Made by a program: the position numbers and the translations under genes
The notes under the pieces: model-generated
What the model was told of the DNA's origin: nothing
What the model saw: the letters and a program-made list of their open reading frames with translations, nothing else
The model's database searches: none
Shown here: positions 1-7,191 of the stretch, piece after piece
Position numbering within the stretch: the stretch's first letter is position 1
Layout of the letters: each line of letters opens with the position of its first letter
Source of the DNA: a virus
IMG/VR virus record: IMGVR_UViG_3300042090_002943
Location: 1 to 34,563 of that record
Length of the DNA stretch: 34,563 bases
Reading direction: 5' to 3' (one strand)

Positions 1-1244
1 TGCCCTTCGACGGCGATGCGGGCCTGATGCATGTGGGCGCGCTGCACCGGGTCGGTGGCGGCCTGCTCGCCTTCGCGCCAGGCTTTGGCCGCGTCGACGA
101 AATTATGGTCGGCGAGATAGCATTCCGCCAGCGCCTGCCAGTACGACGCGTTGCGCGGATCGCGTTCGGCGGCGGACTTCCAGTGCATCAGGCGCTTTTG
201 CGGATCGGTGTCGCGCTGGGCCATCATGGCAAAAGGCTCGTCCAGCTTGGGATTGATACCGGCGGCACGCAAGAGCGCTTTGTCGGCCTTTTCGTCGTCC
301 GATTCCAGGCGGGCGTACTCGATGTAGGCGTGGGCGCTCGTCGAGCCGGCTTCCATGGCGGCGGCGAAATAGCCGCGCGCTTCGTCGTTATGATGGTCGC
401 GCAGGGCGAGCATGCCGAGGCCCTCTTCGGACTCGGGCACCTTCAGATGGTCGTTGAGCAGGCTGCGGTATTCGGCGGCCGATTGCTCGCCGGCCAACAG
501 ATCGGCGCGCGCCAGGCGCATATCGGTATCGGAGATGGGCTTTTCGTGGAAGTCGCTGGGCGCCATGGGGAGGCTGGAGATCGTGCCGGTCTGAAAGTTG
601 CCGGCAGCGAAGTGGCGCTTGGCGAGGGCTTCCACTTCGGCGGCCGATTTTCCGAAGGCATTGCGATAAGCGGCGTCGTCATCGACGCCCTTGCGCAGGT
701 TGTAGAGCAGGATGCGCAGTTTTCCGAAATATTCGGGTGCGACGGCGAGCAGGTGAACGCGCGCCCAGTCGAGGTCCGGCTGCGCGGGTGGCACGCCGAT
801 GGTGATGTGGATGCCGTGGACTTCAAAGGTGGAGAGGAATTCGATCAGGCCGTGCTCGAAGGCGGCGGGCATGCGATTGGTATTGGAGTTGAGGAGGAGG
901 CGGGTGAGTTCGCGGAAGACCGCGGGGTCGACGGGGGCTTTGTCGGCGAGCACGATGGCGTAGCGGTCGCGGCCCATGGAGAGGGGCGCGGGCGAAGTCC
1001 AGCCTTTGGAGTTTTTGAAGACGAGGATGCGGACGGGCTGGGGCGTTTCGAGGTCGTCCTCGCCGACGAGGGTGCCGAGAGCGTGGCGGAACTCTTCGAA
1101 GCGGACCATGGTTTCCTGGCCGGTTTTTTCGGAGGAATCGGTGAGGACTTCGAAGGGGCCGGAGGAGTAGCGGACCCAATGGTCGGCCGCGAAGAGGGTG
1201 GGGACGACGATGAAGAGGAGGGCGCTACGCATGCCAGCTTTCAT
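1..1244 (-). CDS. Secreted TPR-repeat protein, 3' end outside the window
   Basis: This reading frame stays open from the ATG at 1244 to the left edge, so the C-terminus is missing. The protein begins with a clear signal peptide (MKAGMRSALLFIVVPTLFA, then ADHW), which points to export. Residues of about 25-230 form a globular domain I do not recognise beyond its resemblance to the N-terminal domains of acidobacterial TPR proteins. The visible C-terminal part holds helix pairs of TPR type, for example around YWQALAECYLADHNF. A second in-frame ATG at 1232 would still leave a signal peptide, and no strong Shine-Dalgarno decides between the two. It probably acts outside the cytoplasm through protein binding; no enzyme motif is visible. 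It is host-like flanking sequence, transcribed away from tRNA-Glu. I am confident of the frame, less so of the function. Confidence 0.75.
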   Translation of the reverse strand, partial: MKAGMRSALLFIVVPTLFAADHWVRYSSGPFEVLTDSSEKTGQETMVRFEEFRHALGTLVGEDDLETPQPVRILVFKNSKGWTSPAPLSMGRDRYAIVLADKAPVDPAVFRELTRLLLNSNTNRMPAAFEHGLIEFLSTFEVHGIHITIGVPPAQPDLDWARVHLLAVAPEYFGKLRILLYNLRKGVDDDAAYRNAFGKSAAEVEALAKRHFAAGNFQTGTISSLPMAPSDFHEKPISDTDMRLARADLLAGEQSAAEYRSLLNDHLKVPESEEGLGMLALRDHHNDEARGYFAAAMEAGSTSAHAYIEYARLESDDEKADKALLRAAGINPKLDEPFAMMAQRDTDPQKRLMHWKSAAERDPRNASYWQALAECYLADHNFVDAAKAWREGEQAATDPVQRAHMHQARIAVEG

Positions 1245-1264
1245 TATGGCGCGGAAAGTGATGG

Positions 1265-1270
1265 TAGAAT
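1265..1270 (+). promoter_or_regulatory. Possible -10 box of the tRNA-Glu promoter
   Basis: TAGAAT lies 12 bases before the tRNA, at a fitting distance for a -10 element. No good -35 box is visible upstream, so this is tentative. Confidence 0.25.
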
Positions 1271-1282
1271 TGGGGAGTCGAT

Positions 1283-1357
1283 GGCGCTATCGTCTAACGG
1301 TTAGGACGGAGCCCTCTCAAGGCTTAAATACGGGTTCGATTCCCGTTAGCGCTACCA
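1283..1357 (+). tRNA. tRNA-Glu (anticodon CTC)
   Basis: A full cloverleaf can be drawn. The acceptor stem is GGCGCTA/TAGCGCT with a G-U first pair. The D stem is GTCT/GGAC. The anticodon stem is GAGCC/GGCTT with loop CTCTCAA, giving anticodon CTC, which reads GAG (Glu). The T arm is ACGGG-TTCGATT-CCCGT. Discriminator A and the CCA end are encoded. The gene stands between host-like DNA on the left and accessory/phage DNA on the right, so its 3' half is a candidate integration site. No second copy of that 3' half is seen in the window. Confidence 0.95.
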
Positions 1358-1917
1358 TGTTTTCATAGAGTTACAAGGAACGCGTTGTGACGCGTTGTGA
1401 CGTCAGGGTGCCAGCCCGAGGCCCCGGCTCTGCGCCAAAAACAGGCCACTCCCAATAAACACCAAACCTTGCTGTTCGGCAGTTTCGGCTCGCCAGAATT
1501 GGCGCCCGTTCGCACATGGGCGTCATCGGGGCGACGGCATTCGCCAAGTGATACGGCGGCGCCAGGTTGCGGGCCGACGCGCGTGTGGCGTCGTTGCGGT
1601 CAGCAAGGTGGAGGCACGCGATACGAGATGCGCGTTACGTGGCCAGTTGACGGGGACTTTACGGGAGTGATCTCCCAGAACCCGTTTCTGGAGCGCGGAG
1701 GGGCAGAAGTACGAGACGGCGACCATACGCTCATGTGCGATTTTCCGACCAAGAGAACTGACGCACGATGTACCCGACGCGGCAAGCGTATCATCAGACT
1801 CGTCGCGGTGATACACTGAAGGGCGATTTCCGCCGGCTCGTCAGCTAGAGAATTCTCGGGGCGATCCAATCGTCTGACCGTGGAAGTCGACGTTCGCGCG
1901 CCAGTGCATTCTTTGGT
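1358..1917. other. Intergenic stretch without a supported gene
   Basis: Apart from the 10-bp tandem repeat at 1381-1400, I see no convincing gene here. Open frames on both strands have low-complexity, Arg/Pro/Ser-rich translations typical of chance frames in GC-rich DNA. The stretch may hold the promoter of the DUF262 gene, but no clear -35/-10 pair stands out. Confidence 0.5.
1381..1400. repeat. Two tandem copies of CGCGTTGTGA next to the tRNA
   Basis: CGCGTTGTGA occurs twice back to back, 24 bases after the tRNA 3' end, and the next bases (CG) begin a third copy. Its place beside a tRNA fits an integrase arm-type site, but that is inference. Confidence 0.7.
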
Positions 1918-4476
1918 ATGGGGAACGTTTACCGACAAGACTCGCAGAGTTTGCACGACTTGCTTGAAAGAGCAAGTGCACAGACGGGCGCGACCATCCT
2001 CATTCCCGACCTACAGCGGCCATACGTGTGGACTCCAAACCAGGTCGCTCTGCTCATCGATTCACTGATTCGTGGTTGGCCGTTTGGCACGCTCCTCTTG
2101 TGGAAGGTCAACCACCAGGAGTTGGAAGGCATTCCATTCCGTCCGTTCTGGACCGTTGTGAACCGCACCGGCGAGGCGAACGGAGCGCAGGTGGCGCAAA
2201 TGAATCCGCCAGCGTCGTACCACATGGTCCTCGACGGCCAGCAACGCGTCCAAAGCCTCCTCCTCGCCCTTGGTGGTGACGACTGGGGGTTCACGCTCGA
2301 AGACCGGGAATGGATCGAAGAGATTAAGGAACGACGACCACGCGGTCGACAGGCAAAGTACCGTCATTGGTCAAAGGCAAGCTTGTGCTTTGACCTCCAC
2401 AGCTTCAAGACAGAATACGAGAAGCAACACTGCAACCTTCTCGCGGTCGATTTCCGTACCGTACTCGCGTGGGCGATTACTGACCCGCAAGACGGGCAAT
2501 CAGCCTACCCCAAGCCGGAGAACTATGAAGACCCACTCCCAAAGGCCTACGAGGCGGCGAACCACCAACGGTACGTGCGCCTTAGCCGTCTCTGGAAGGA
2601 GGCACAGGCCAATCCCGGCCTCAAGGAAGCGCAGTTCCGTACCATCATAAAGCCACTCCTCATCCGACAAGGGCTCGGTGAGGAACAGATACATGGATTG
2701 CTCCAGCCGCTCGGCGAGCTCATGACGACGTTACGCGATGTGAAACTCTCGGATGTCACCTTCCTCGAACTCCAACCCTACGACGAGCAAACCTGGACCC
2801 GAGACTCGTACAATGACGCCATCGTCAGCATCTTCACGCGACTCAACACCGCGGGACGAACCCTCACCCGAGAAGAAATCACGCTAGCCTGGCTCAAAGT
2901 CGGCTGGGACGCGCAGCACACGGAAGGAAAAACTGCCGGAGAATGCTTCAATGACCTCGCCAAAGGACTCGTTGACCACAGCCTCACCCTCGAAACAGAC
3001 GAGCTCGTCAGCGCGGCATCATTCCTCTGGGCGGTCGCGCACAACGACGGCAGATTACTCGCGAACAGCGATCTGCTCAAGGGCAGCGTCATCCGCCCAA
3101 TGGCGTCAGTACTAAGCAACGAATGGCACCCTGTCACTGCCACCTTCGAGCTCGGAGCAAAACACCTCAACCACCGAACCATCGAGTACGGGAACCGGGG
3201 ACAGGTCGCATCCCTTTACGCCCTCGCCGTCGTGTGGGCGTGGATATACATCGCGGAAAGCTGGAAAAGAGGCCACAATCTTGGCGAACTCGCACGTGAC
3301 CATTTCGAGAAACGATGCGACGACACCATCAACAAGTACCTTGACCAGTGGCTGATGTGCTCACAGTGGGCCGGGGTCTGGTCAGGCTCATCAATTACCA
3401 GCATCGAAGCATATTCGAAAGCGCTCAGCGACGCGCACAAGACCATCAAAGCCATCCATGACGCCGACACTGCGCACCAAGCGTGGGAGGAGTGCTTCGC
3501 AAAACTCATCGACGGCCTCTCTGCGAACGCCATCAACTACATCAACACCATCACGGCACCGAGCAGAGAGCGCGTCGCCACCTACCGGAGCGCGCTCTGG
3601 GTATGGCACCGGCTCGACCAAGAGCGATGGAGCACATCACAAGTACAACTCCGCGTCGGCAAGAGCAAACCAACCATCGAGGTCGACCATATCGTCAGCT
3701 ACGCCCTCTGGAAACAGAAGGTCGCAAACACAGAGAACCAGGGGGATGAGGATGCCATTGCGCTCGTCAACCGCCTCGGAAACTGCGCCCTCCTGGAGAA
3801 GAACTTCAACATTTCCAAGAGCGACAAAGGGCTCAGATCTTTCCTCGCCCAGATACACGAGGTGATTCAGAAGAAGATTCGGATCGATGCTTGGTGCGCC
3901 GCCCTCGAAATCCCACAACCAATGCTAGACCCCAGCCAAGCCGCTATCAAGGACATCACGGAGGCCATCGAGAACCGCGATAAAGAAATCAGGAGCGACC
4001 TCATCGAGTTCGTCCGCGGCACGCGCGTTCGCGTAGACGTCCCGACACCAACCCCCGCGAAGCACAGTGCGTCCCCTACCACGCCGCAAGAAGTGACGCC
4101 AGCAACCACGGCTCCGCCTAGTCTGGAAGCGGGGGAACAAATCACGACGACGCCTGCGCGCTCGGGAACCGACACTGCCGGGTTGCGCGCAGCCTACGCG
4201 GAGGACCCTGCGGTACGCGTCATCATCGACCACTTTGCGAGTAGGCAGTATAACCAGAACGTCACCGAACTCGACGCGCTCCGCGATAAGCTGGAGCGCA
4301 ACGGCACGCCAGTCGAGAAGCCCCACCTGATTCGCGCACTGCGTCGTATGGACGCGCTCGGCGTCGGGCGATTCCTCGTCGGCAGGCGAGGACAGGCGAC
4401 CCGCTTTGAGTGGCACGAAAAATCCTTGACCGTGCGCAACCTCGCTACCGACCAGACGAGCGCGCAACCCGCCTAG
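1918..4476 (+). CDS. DUF262/HNH protein, GmrSD-type nuclease
   Basis: The 852-residue protein has the two hallmarks of GmrSD-like restriction systems. The N-terminal DUF262 (ParB/Srx-like) domain carries IPDLQRPYVW at 29-38 and the nucleotide-binding motif DGQQR at 106-110. Towards the C-terminus there is an HNH-type core: VDH at 589-591, then N622 in GNCALL and N629/N631 with a following Lys. The family known as GmrS/GmrD cleaves modified (glucosylated hydroxymethylcytosine) DNA using NTP; other DUF262 proteins occur in several anti-phage systems. A Pro/Thr-rich linker (about 700-755) leads to a winged-helix-like C-terminal tail of about 95 residues, which is less usual. It stands upstream of a PLD-fold gene, 118 bases apart, on the same strand. 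The start has no strong Shine-Dalgarno. The exact substrate cannot be read from sequence. Confidence 0.8.
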   Translation: MGNVYRQDSQSLHDLLERASAQTGATILIPDLQRPYVWTPNQVALLIDSLIRGWPFGTLLLWKVNHQELEGIPFRPFWTVVNRTGEANGAQVAQMNPPASYHMVLDGQQRVQSLLLALGGDDWGFTLEDREWIEEIKERRPRGRQAKYRHWSKASLCFDLHSFKTEYEKQHCNLLAVDFRTVLAWAITDPQDGQSAYPKPENYEDPLPKAYEAANHQRYVRLSRLWKEAQANPGLKEAQFRTIIKPLLIRQGLGEEQIHGLLQPLGELMTTLRDVKLSDVTFLELQPYDEQTWTRDSYNDAIVSIFTRLNTAGRTLTREEITLAWLKVGWDAQHTEGKTAGECFNDLAKGLVDHSLTLETDELVSAASFLWAVAHNDGRLLANSDLLKGSVIRPMASVLSNEWHPVTATFELGAKHLNHRTIEYGNRGQVASLYALAVVWAWIYIAESWKRGHNLGELARDHFEKRCDDTINKYLDQWLMCSQWAGVWSGSSITSIEAYSKALSDAHKTIKAIHDADTAHQAWEECFAKLIDGLSANAINYINTITAPSRERVATYRSALWVWHRLDQERWSTSQVQLRVGKSKPTIEVDHIVSYALWKQKVANTENQGDEDAIALVNRLGNCALLEKNFNISKSDKGLRSFLAQIHEVIQKKIRIDAWCAALEIPQPMLDPSQAAIKDITEAIENRDKEIRSDLIEFVRGTRVRVDVPTPTPAKHSASPTTPQEVTPATTAPPSLEAGEQITTTPARSGTDTAGLRAAYAEDPAVRVIIDHFASRQYNQNVTELDALRDKLERNGTPVEKPHLIRALRRMDALGVGRFLVGRRGQATRFEWHEKSLTVRNLATDQTSAQPA

Positions 4477-4594
4477 TCTAGCAGGCCAAACACTCATTGT
4501 AGGGGCGAGCAAAGATTGCGGGCTTTATCGTCTTCAGTCGCGATTCCATTTTCCCTCCGGCGGGCGAAGAACGGCTTAAGGCAGGTTACGCAGG

Positions 4595-5896
4595 ATGCTA
4601 CAATCCGCCATGACAGGATTCACCTTAATGAGTCTCTCTGTCCGAGTTATCTTTGATACACCGCAGCGCGAAGTGGCGTCGCTTTTGACCGATCTCTACG
4701 CTAGGTGCATGTCGGCCAGCTTAATCGTGGGCTTCATGACAGTTGAAGGCATTGATGCGATCGAGCCGCCGATCCTGGCCAGTCCGGGAAAGCTGGCCGC
4801 CCTGCTTATCGGCGCCGGTACCTATCGTGCCTTTGAGGCTTTCGATCAGCTGTTGAAGCTTGGGGTACCGCCGGATCGGTTGCGCGTTCATTTGGGGCAT
4901 AGTCGGCAAACCAAAGCGAAAGCCAAGAACCCGTTCTACCGCTATCACCCCATGCTGCACAGCAAGGTCTATTTGTTTGAGCTGCCGAACGGAACTGCTG
5001 CTGCTTTTATCGGATCTCACAACCTTACGGGATTTGCGCTCTACGGATTGAATGGGGAGGCCGGGGTGCTGTTGGAAGGCCCGGCCGATGCGGATGTCTT
5101 CGCCGACGTGCGTGCTCATATTAGCGCGGCGACAAAGGATTCTGTTCAGTACGATCCGGCGAATCGCGACGCGTATGCGTGGTGGGCGGGACAATTCATG
5201 GAAGGCTTTGCCAGGAAATTCAGGGACCTTCCGCAAGACGCAGAGGCAGCAAAGACGATCGTGATCCTTGCCGAGCGAAGCCAGGGACGGCTGCCAGGCA
5301 CCGACCACACCATCTACTTCGAGCTGCCCAAGGCGCTCGGGAGAGTGCAGTCGATGCGGGCCGATGTGCATGTCTATCTGTTCGACAAACTCCCGGCCAC
5401 ACCCACCGCTGCACTTGATGACCTCACACAGGCGAGAACATCGTATTGGTGCCGAACCATCGGGATCGAGGATGATCGCGGTGGCCGCGAACTGTGGGCC
5501 GACTGGTATATCGACGACAGGTACAACCCCGTGCTGAGGCCGGTGCAGCCACCGTTTCGGCCAAAGCCGGCCGCCGATATGCAACAGGTGCGTGTCCAGA
5601 TTCGCGGTGAAGTGTACGACGATTACGAGTACTTGTTCGATTCCTCCAGATCCGCCTTCGCACCAGAGTTCGATGAAAAGACTTTCGTGAAGGTACCGCC
5701 GGAGCGAGTGGAGCGTGTCGCAGCGTTGAAGCTCATCCCCCCTGAGCACACCGAATGGTTTCGAGTGAAAGGCATTCGCCGGGTCGAACCGTCCGACAGT
5801 GAGGACCCTTATCATATGGCGTTGCGGAAGGTCTCCCCTGAAGGCGGTTCGTTCGTGCTCATGTCCGTAAGGCGACGTTCTCGAAGCAACGAGTGA
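4595..5896 (+). CDS. Phospholipase D-fold nuclease-like protein
   Basis: The protein has 433 residues with one PLD half-site. HSK is at 122-124, followed by a Glu at 129 in place of the usual Asp. GSHN is at 140-143, and the acidic NGEAGV segment is near 155. This pattern (HxK then GSxN) matches single-motif PLD enzymes that dimerise to form the active site, such as BfiI/NgoFVII-type nucleases and DISARM DrmC-like proteins. The C-terminal half (about 190-433) is not recognised and could hold a DNA or protein recognition domain. It follows the DUF262 gene on the same strand, so a two-gene defence unit is possible. In-frame ATGs at 4595, 4610 and 4628 compete; the last has AGGATT a few bases upstream. 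The nuclease role is inferred from the motif and the neighbour. Confidence 0.72.
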   Translation: MLQSAMTGFTLMSLSVRVIFDTPQREVASLLTDLYARCMSASLIVGFMTVEGIDAIEPPILASPGKLAALLIGAGTYRAFEAFDQLLKLGVPPDRLRVHLGHSRQTKAKAKNPFYRYHPMLHSKVYLFELPNGTAAAFIGSHNLTGFALYGLNGEAGVLLEGPADADVFADVRAHISAATKDSVQYDPANRDAYAWWAGQFMEGFARKFRDLPQDAEAAKTIVILAERSQGRLPGTDHTIYFELPKALGRVQSMRADVHVYLFDKLPATPTAALDDLTQARTSYWCRTIGIEDDRGGRELWADWYIDDRYNPVLRPVQPPFRPKPAADMQQVRVQIRGEVYDDYEYLFDSSRSAFAPEFDEKTFVKVPPERVERVAALKLIPPEHTEWFRVKGIRRVEPSDSEDPYHMALRKVSPEGGSFVLMSVRRRSRSNE

Positions 5897-6466
5897 AAGA
5901 AGTATCGAGTCAAATGCTCAAGAAGGAAATGGAATCTCTCCATGGACCTGCAGCTTCGAATACACGATGGCCTCCAAATACTGGACGCCGAAGGACGCCC
6001 GGGTTCACGATAAATCCCAAGACCGGTCTTTGGGTTCCAACCGCTTTCCGGGCACAATCGTGATATTGGCGTTCCCAGACGGCTTGCGGCAGCAGGGTAA
6101 GCCGGGTTACTCCCGTGAAGTGCCGATCTGGGAAGCTTCGGCCCTCGGTCGCCCCGCGTGGATTCCTGTCGCCGGATTCGGCAGCCGTCTGCACTCAGGT
6201 GCAGGTGCGCCATAAGCGCGGAAAGCGCGGTAAGTCTGCGTTATCCCCCTCCTTTCCGCGATTTTCAACAAAAGGATGGCAAGAGACCTTCTTTTCTGTT
6301 GACGACTGACTTCCGCGCCTGATATTCAAGAGGTGTAAGCTGTGGCATCCGTCCGCCTACGAAAGGCGGGACTCACAAGCGCACCTTCAAAGGTTCCCGC
6401 CACGCTTTCGTAACTCCTTGCGGGCATACCCGCAATCCCACCAAACCTGGGCATTACACGAGAACT
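5897..6466. other. Intergenic stretch, only small hairpins seen
   Basis: No frame on either strand has a convincing translation or ribosome site. Two hairpins are visible: CCGCCT/AGGCGG near 6354-6370 and a longer one at 6418-6435. The stretch separates the defence-like pair from the first phage-like gene and may be a junction. Confidence 0.4.
6418..6435. promoter_or_regulatory. Hairpin TTGCGGG-cata-CCCGCAA
   Basis: A perfect 7-bp inverted repeat with a four-base loop lies 31 bases before the gene at 6467. It lacks a T-tract, so it is more likely an operator or leader hairpin than a terminator. Confidence 0.45.
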
Positions 6467-6793
6467 ATGCGCAAGGCCATTCGAATCGAGAACCCGGTGT
6501 CCGGGTGTGGATTCACGTCGAAGAATCGCGCCAAACGTTTTGTGGCGCAGGGACGAGCGGAGTGGGTGCAGGCCGGAGTTTCAATCCGGTTTGTCCAATC
6601 GGACTATCGGCACAGCTCCGCACAGAAGTCCGCGGACCTGACGCGCTATTGGTACGAGCGGGCGGCGAACACCGGCATGGCGCAACTTGCTGAGATGGCG
6701 AACCTGCCCATGATTACGCCCGCAGTGGCCCTGGGAATGGGGCGACGGAAAGGCGCCACGAGACACACGTTCTTGGTGACGCAGGGGTTCTGA
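6467..6793 (+). CDS. Small phage-like protein of unknown function
   Basis: The 108-residue basic protein has normal amino-acid composition over its full length. A segment near residues 19-33 (KNRAKRFVAQGRAEWV) recalls a short motif I associate with uncharacterised phage proteins. Its stop codon overlaps the ATG of the next small gene (TGATG), and the terminase gene lies downstream. It could belong to the start of the packaging operon. No enzymatic motif or membrane segment is seen. Confidence 0.6.
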   Translation: MRKAIRIENPVSGCGFTSKNRAKRFVAQGRAEWVQAGVSIRFVQSDYRHSSAQKSADLTRYWYERAANTGMAQLAEMANLPMITPAVALGMGRRKGATRHTFLVTQGF

Positions 6794-6957
6794 TGGCACG
6801 CAAAGGCAACGCGGGTGGTAGGCACATCGCGGTGGAACGAGGACTGAGACCGGGATGGTGCGGCTGGCCATTCCGTCGGGAGCTTCGTGAATTGGCGGCC
6901 AAGTGCCTCGTCGGGCATCGCAGTATCCGAAAGCGCCACGTCGAAGTACGGTCATAG
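6793..6957 (+). CDS. Very small basic protein, coupled to the upstream gene
   Basis: The ATG at 6793 shares bases with the stop of the previous gene (TGATG), a usual sign of translational coupling. The product would be 54 residues, rich in Arg, Gly and His (MARKGNAGGRHIAVERG...). I do not recognise it. The overlap supports a real gene, but the short length and composition leave doubt. Confidence 0.4.
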   Translation: MARKGNAGGRHIAVERGLRPGWCGWPFRRELRELAAKCLVGHRSIRKRHVEVRS

Positions 6958-7161
6958 CGGTTCGTGGCGGTAGGTCGCGCCCGAGGCAACAGGTGGGCCA
7001 ACGACCTAACCCTAGGCCCGAGCGCGCAACACGGGGCACGCCGTCGCGAACGGGTGGGCTCACACGCGCACACTGGCGAGCCATTTCAGGGACCTGACTT
7101 TCGATGCGGCGCCGCGGGTTGGAATAGTGCGGTATTCACGCACGGACAGGCCCAAAAAACT

Positions 7162-7190
7162 GGTTAAGTTAAGGTTAAGTCCGGTTAAGT
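7162..7190 (+). repeat. Three direct repeats of GGTTAAGT before the terminase
   Basis: Perfect copies of GGTTAAGT lie at 7162-7169, 7173-7180 and 7183-7190, with periods of 11 and 10 bases, so all face the same side of the DNA helix. They end immediately before the terminase start codon. The arrangement fits a protein binding site, for example the packaging start site recognised by the terminase HTH, or an operator for the gene. They also overlap where a ribosome site would be. Confidence 0.75.
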
Positions 7191-7191
7191 G

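Noticed and set aside
27-1304. Long plus-strand open frame of 425 codons
   Set aside because: Its translation is Gly/Val/Glu-rich without domain signs and lies antisense to the TPR protein, whose frame shows a signal peptide and repeats.
1397-1819. Plus-strand frame of 140 codons after the tRNA
   Set aside because: Unlikely composition, no ribosome site, no motif; overlapping frames on the other strand are of the same kind.
5812-6213. Minus-strand frames over and after the PLD gene end
   Set aside because: They run into the PLD coding sequence and have Arg/Ser/Pro-rich chance composition.
6964-7167. Plus-strand frame of 67 codons before the terminase
   Set aside because: Arg/Gly-rich translation with no ribosome site or family signal; not enough to call a gene.
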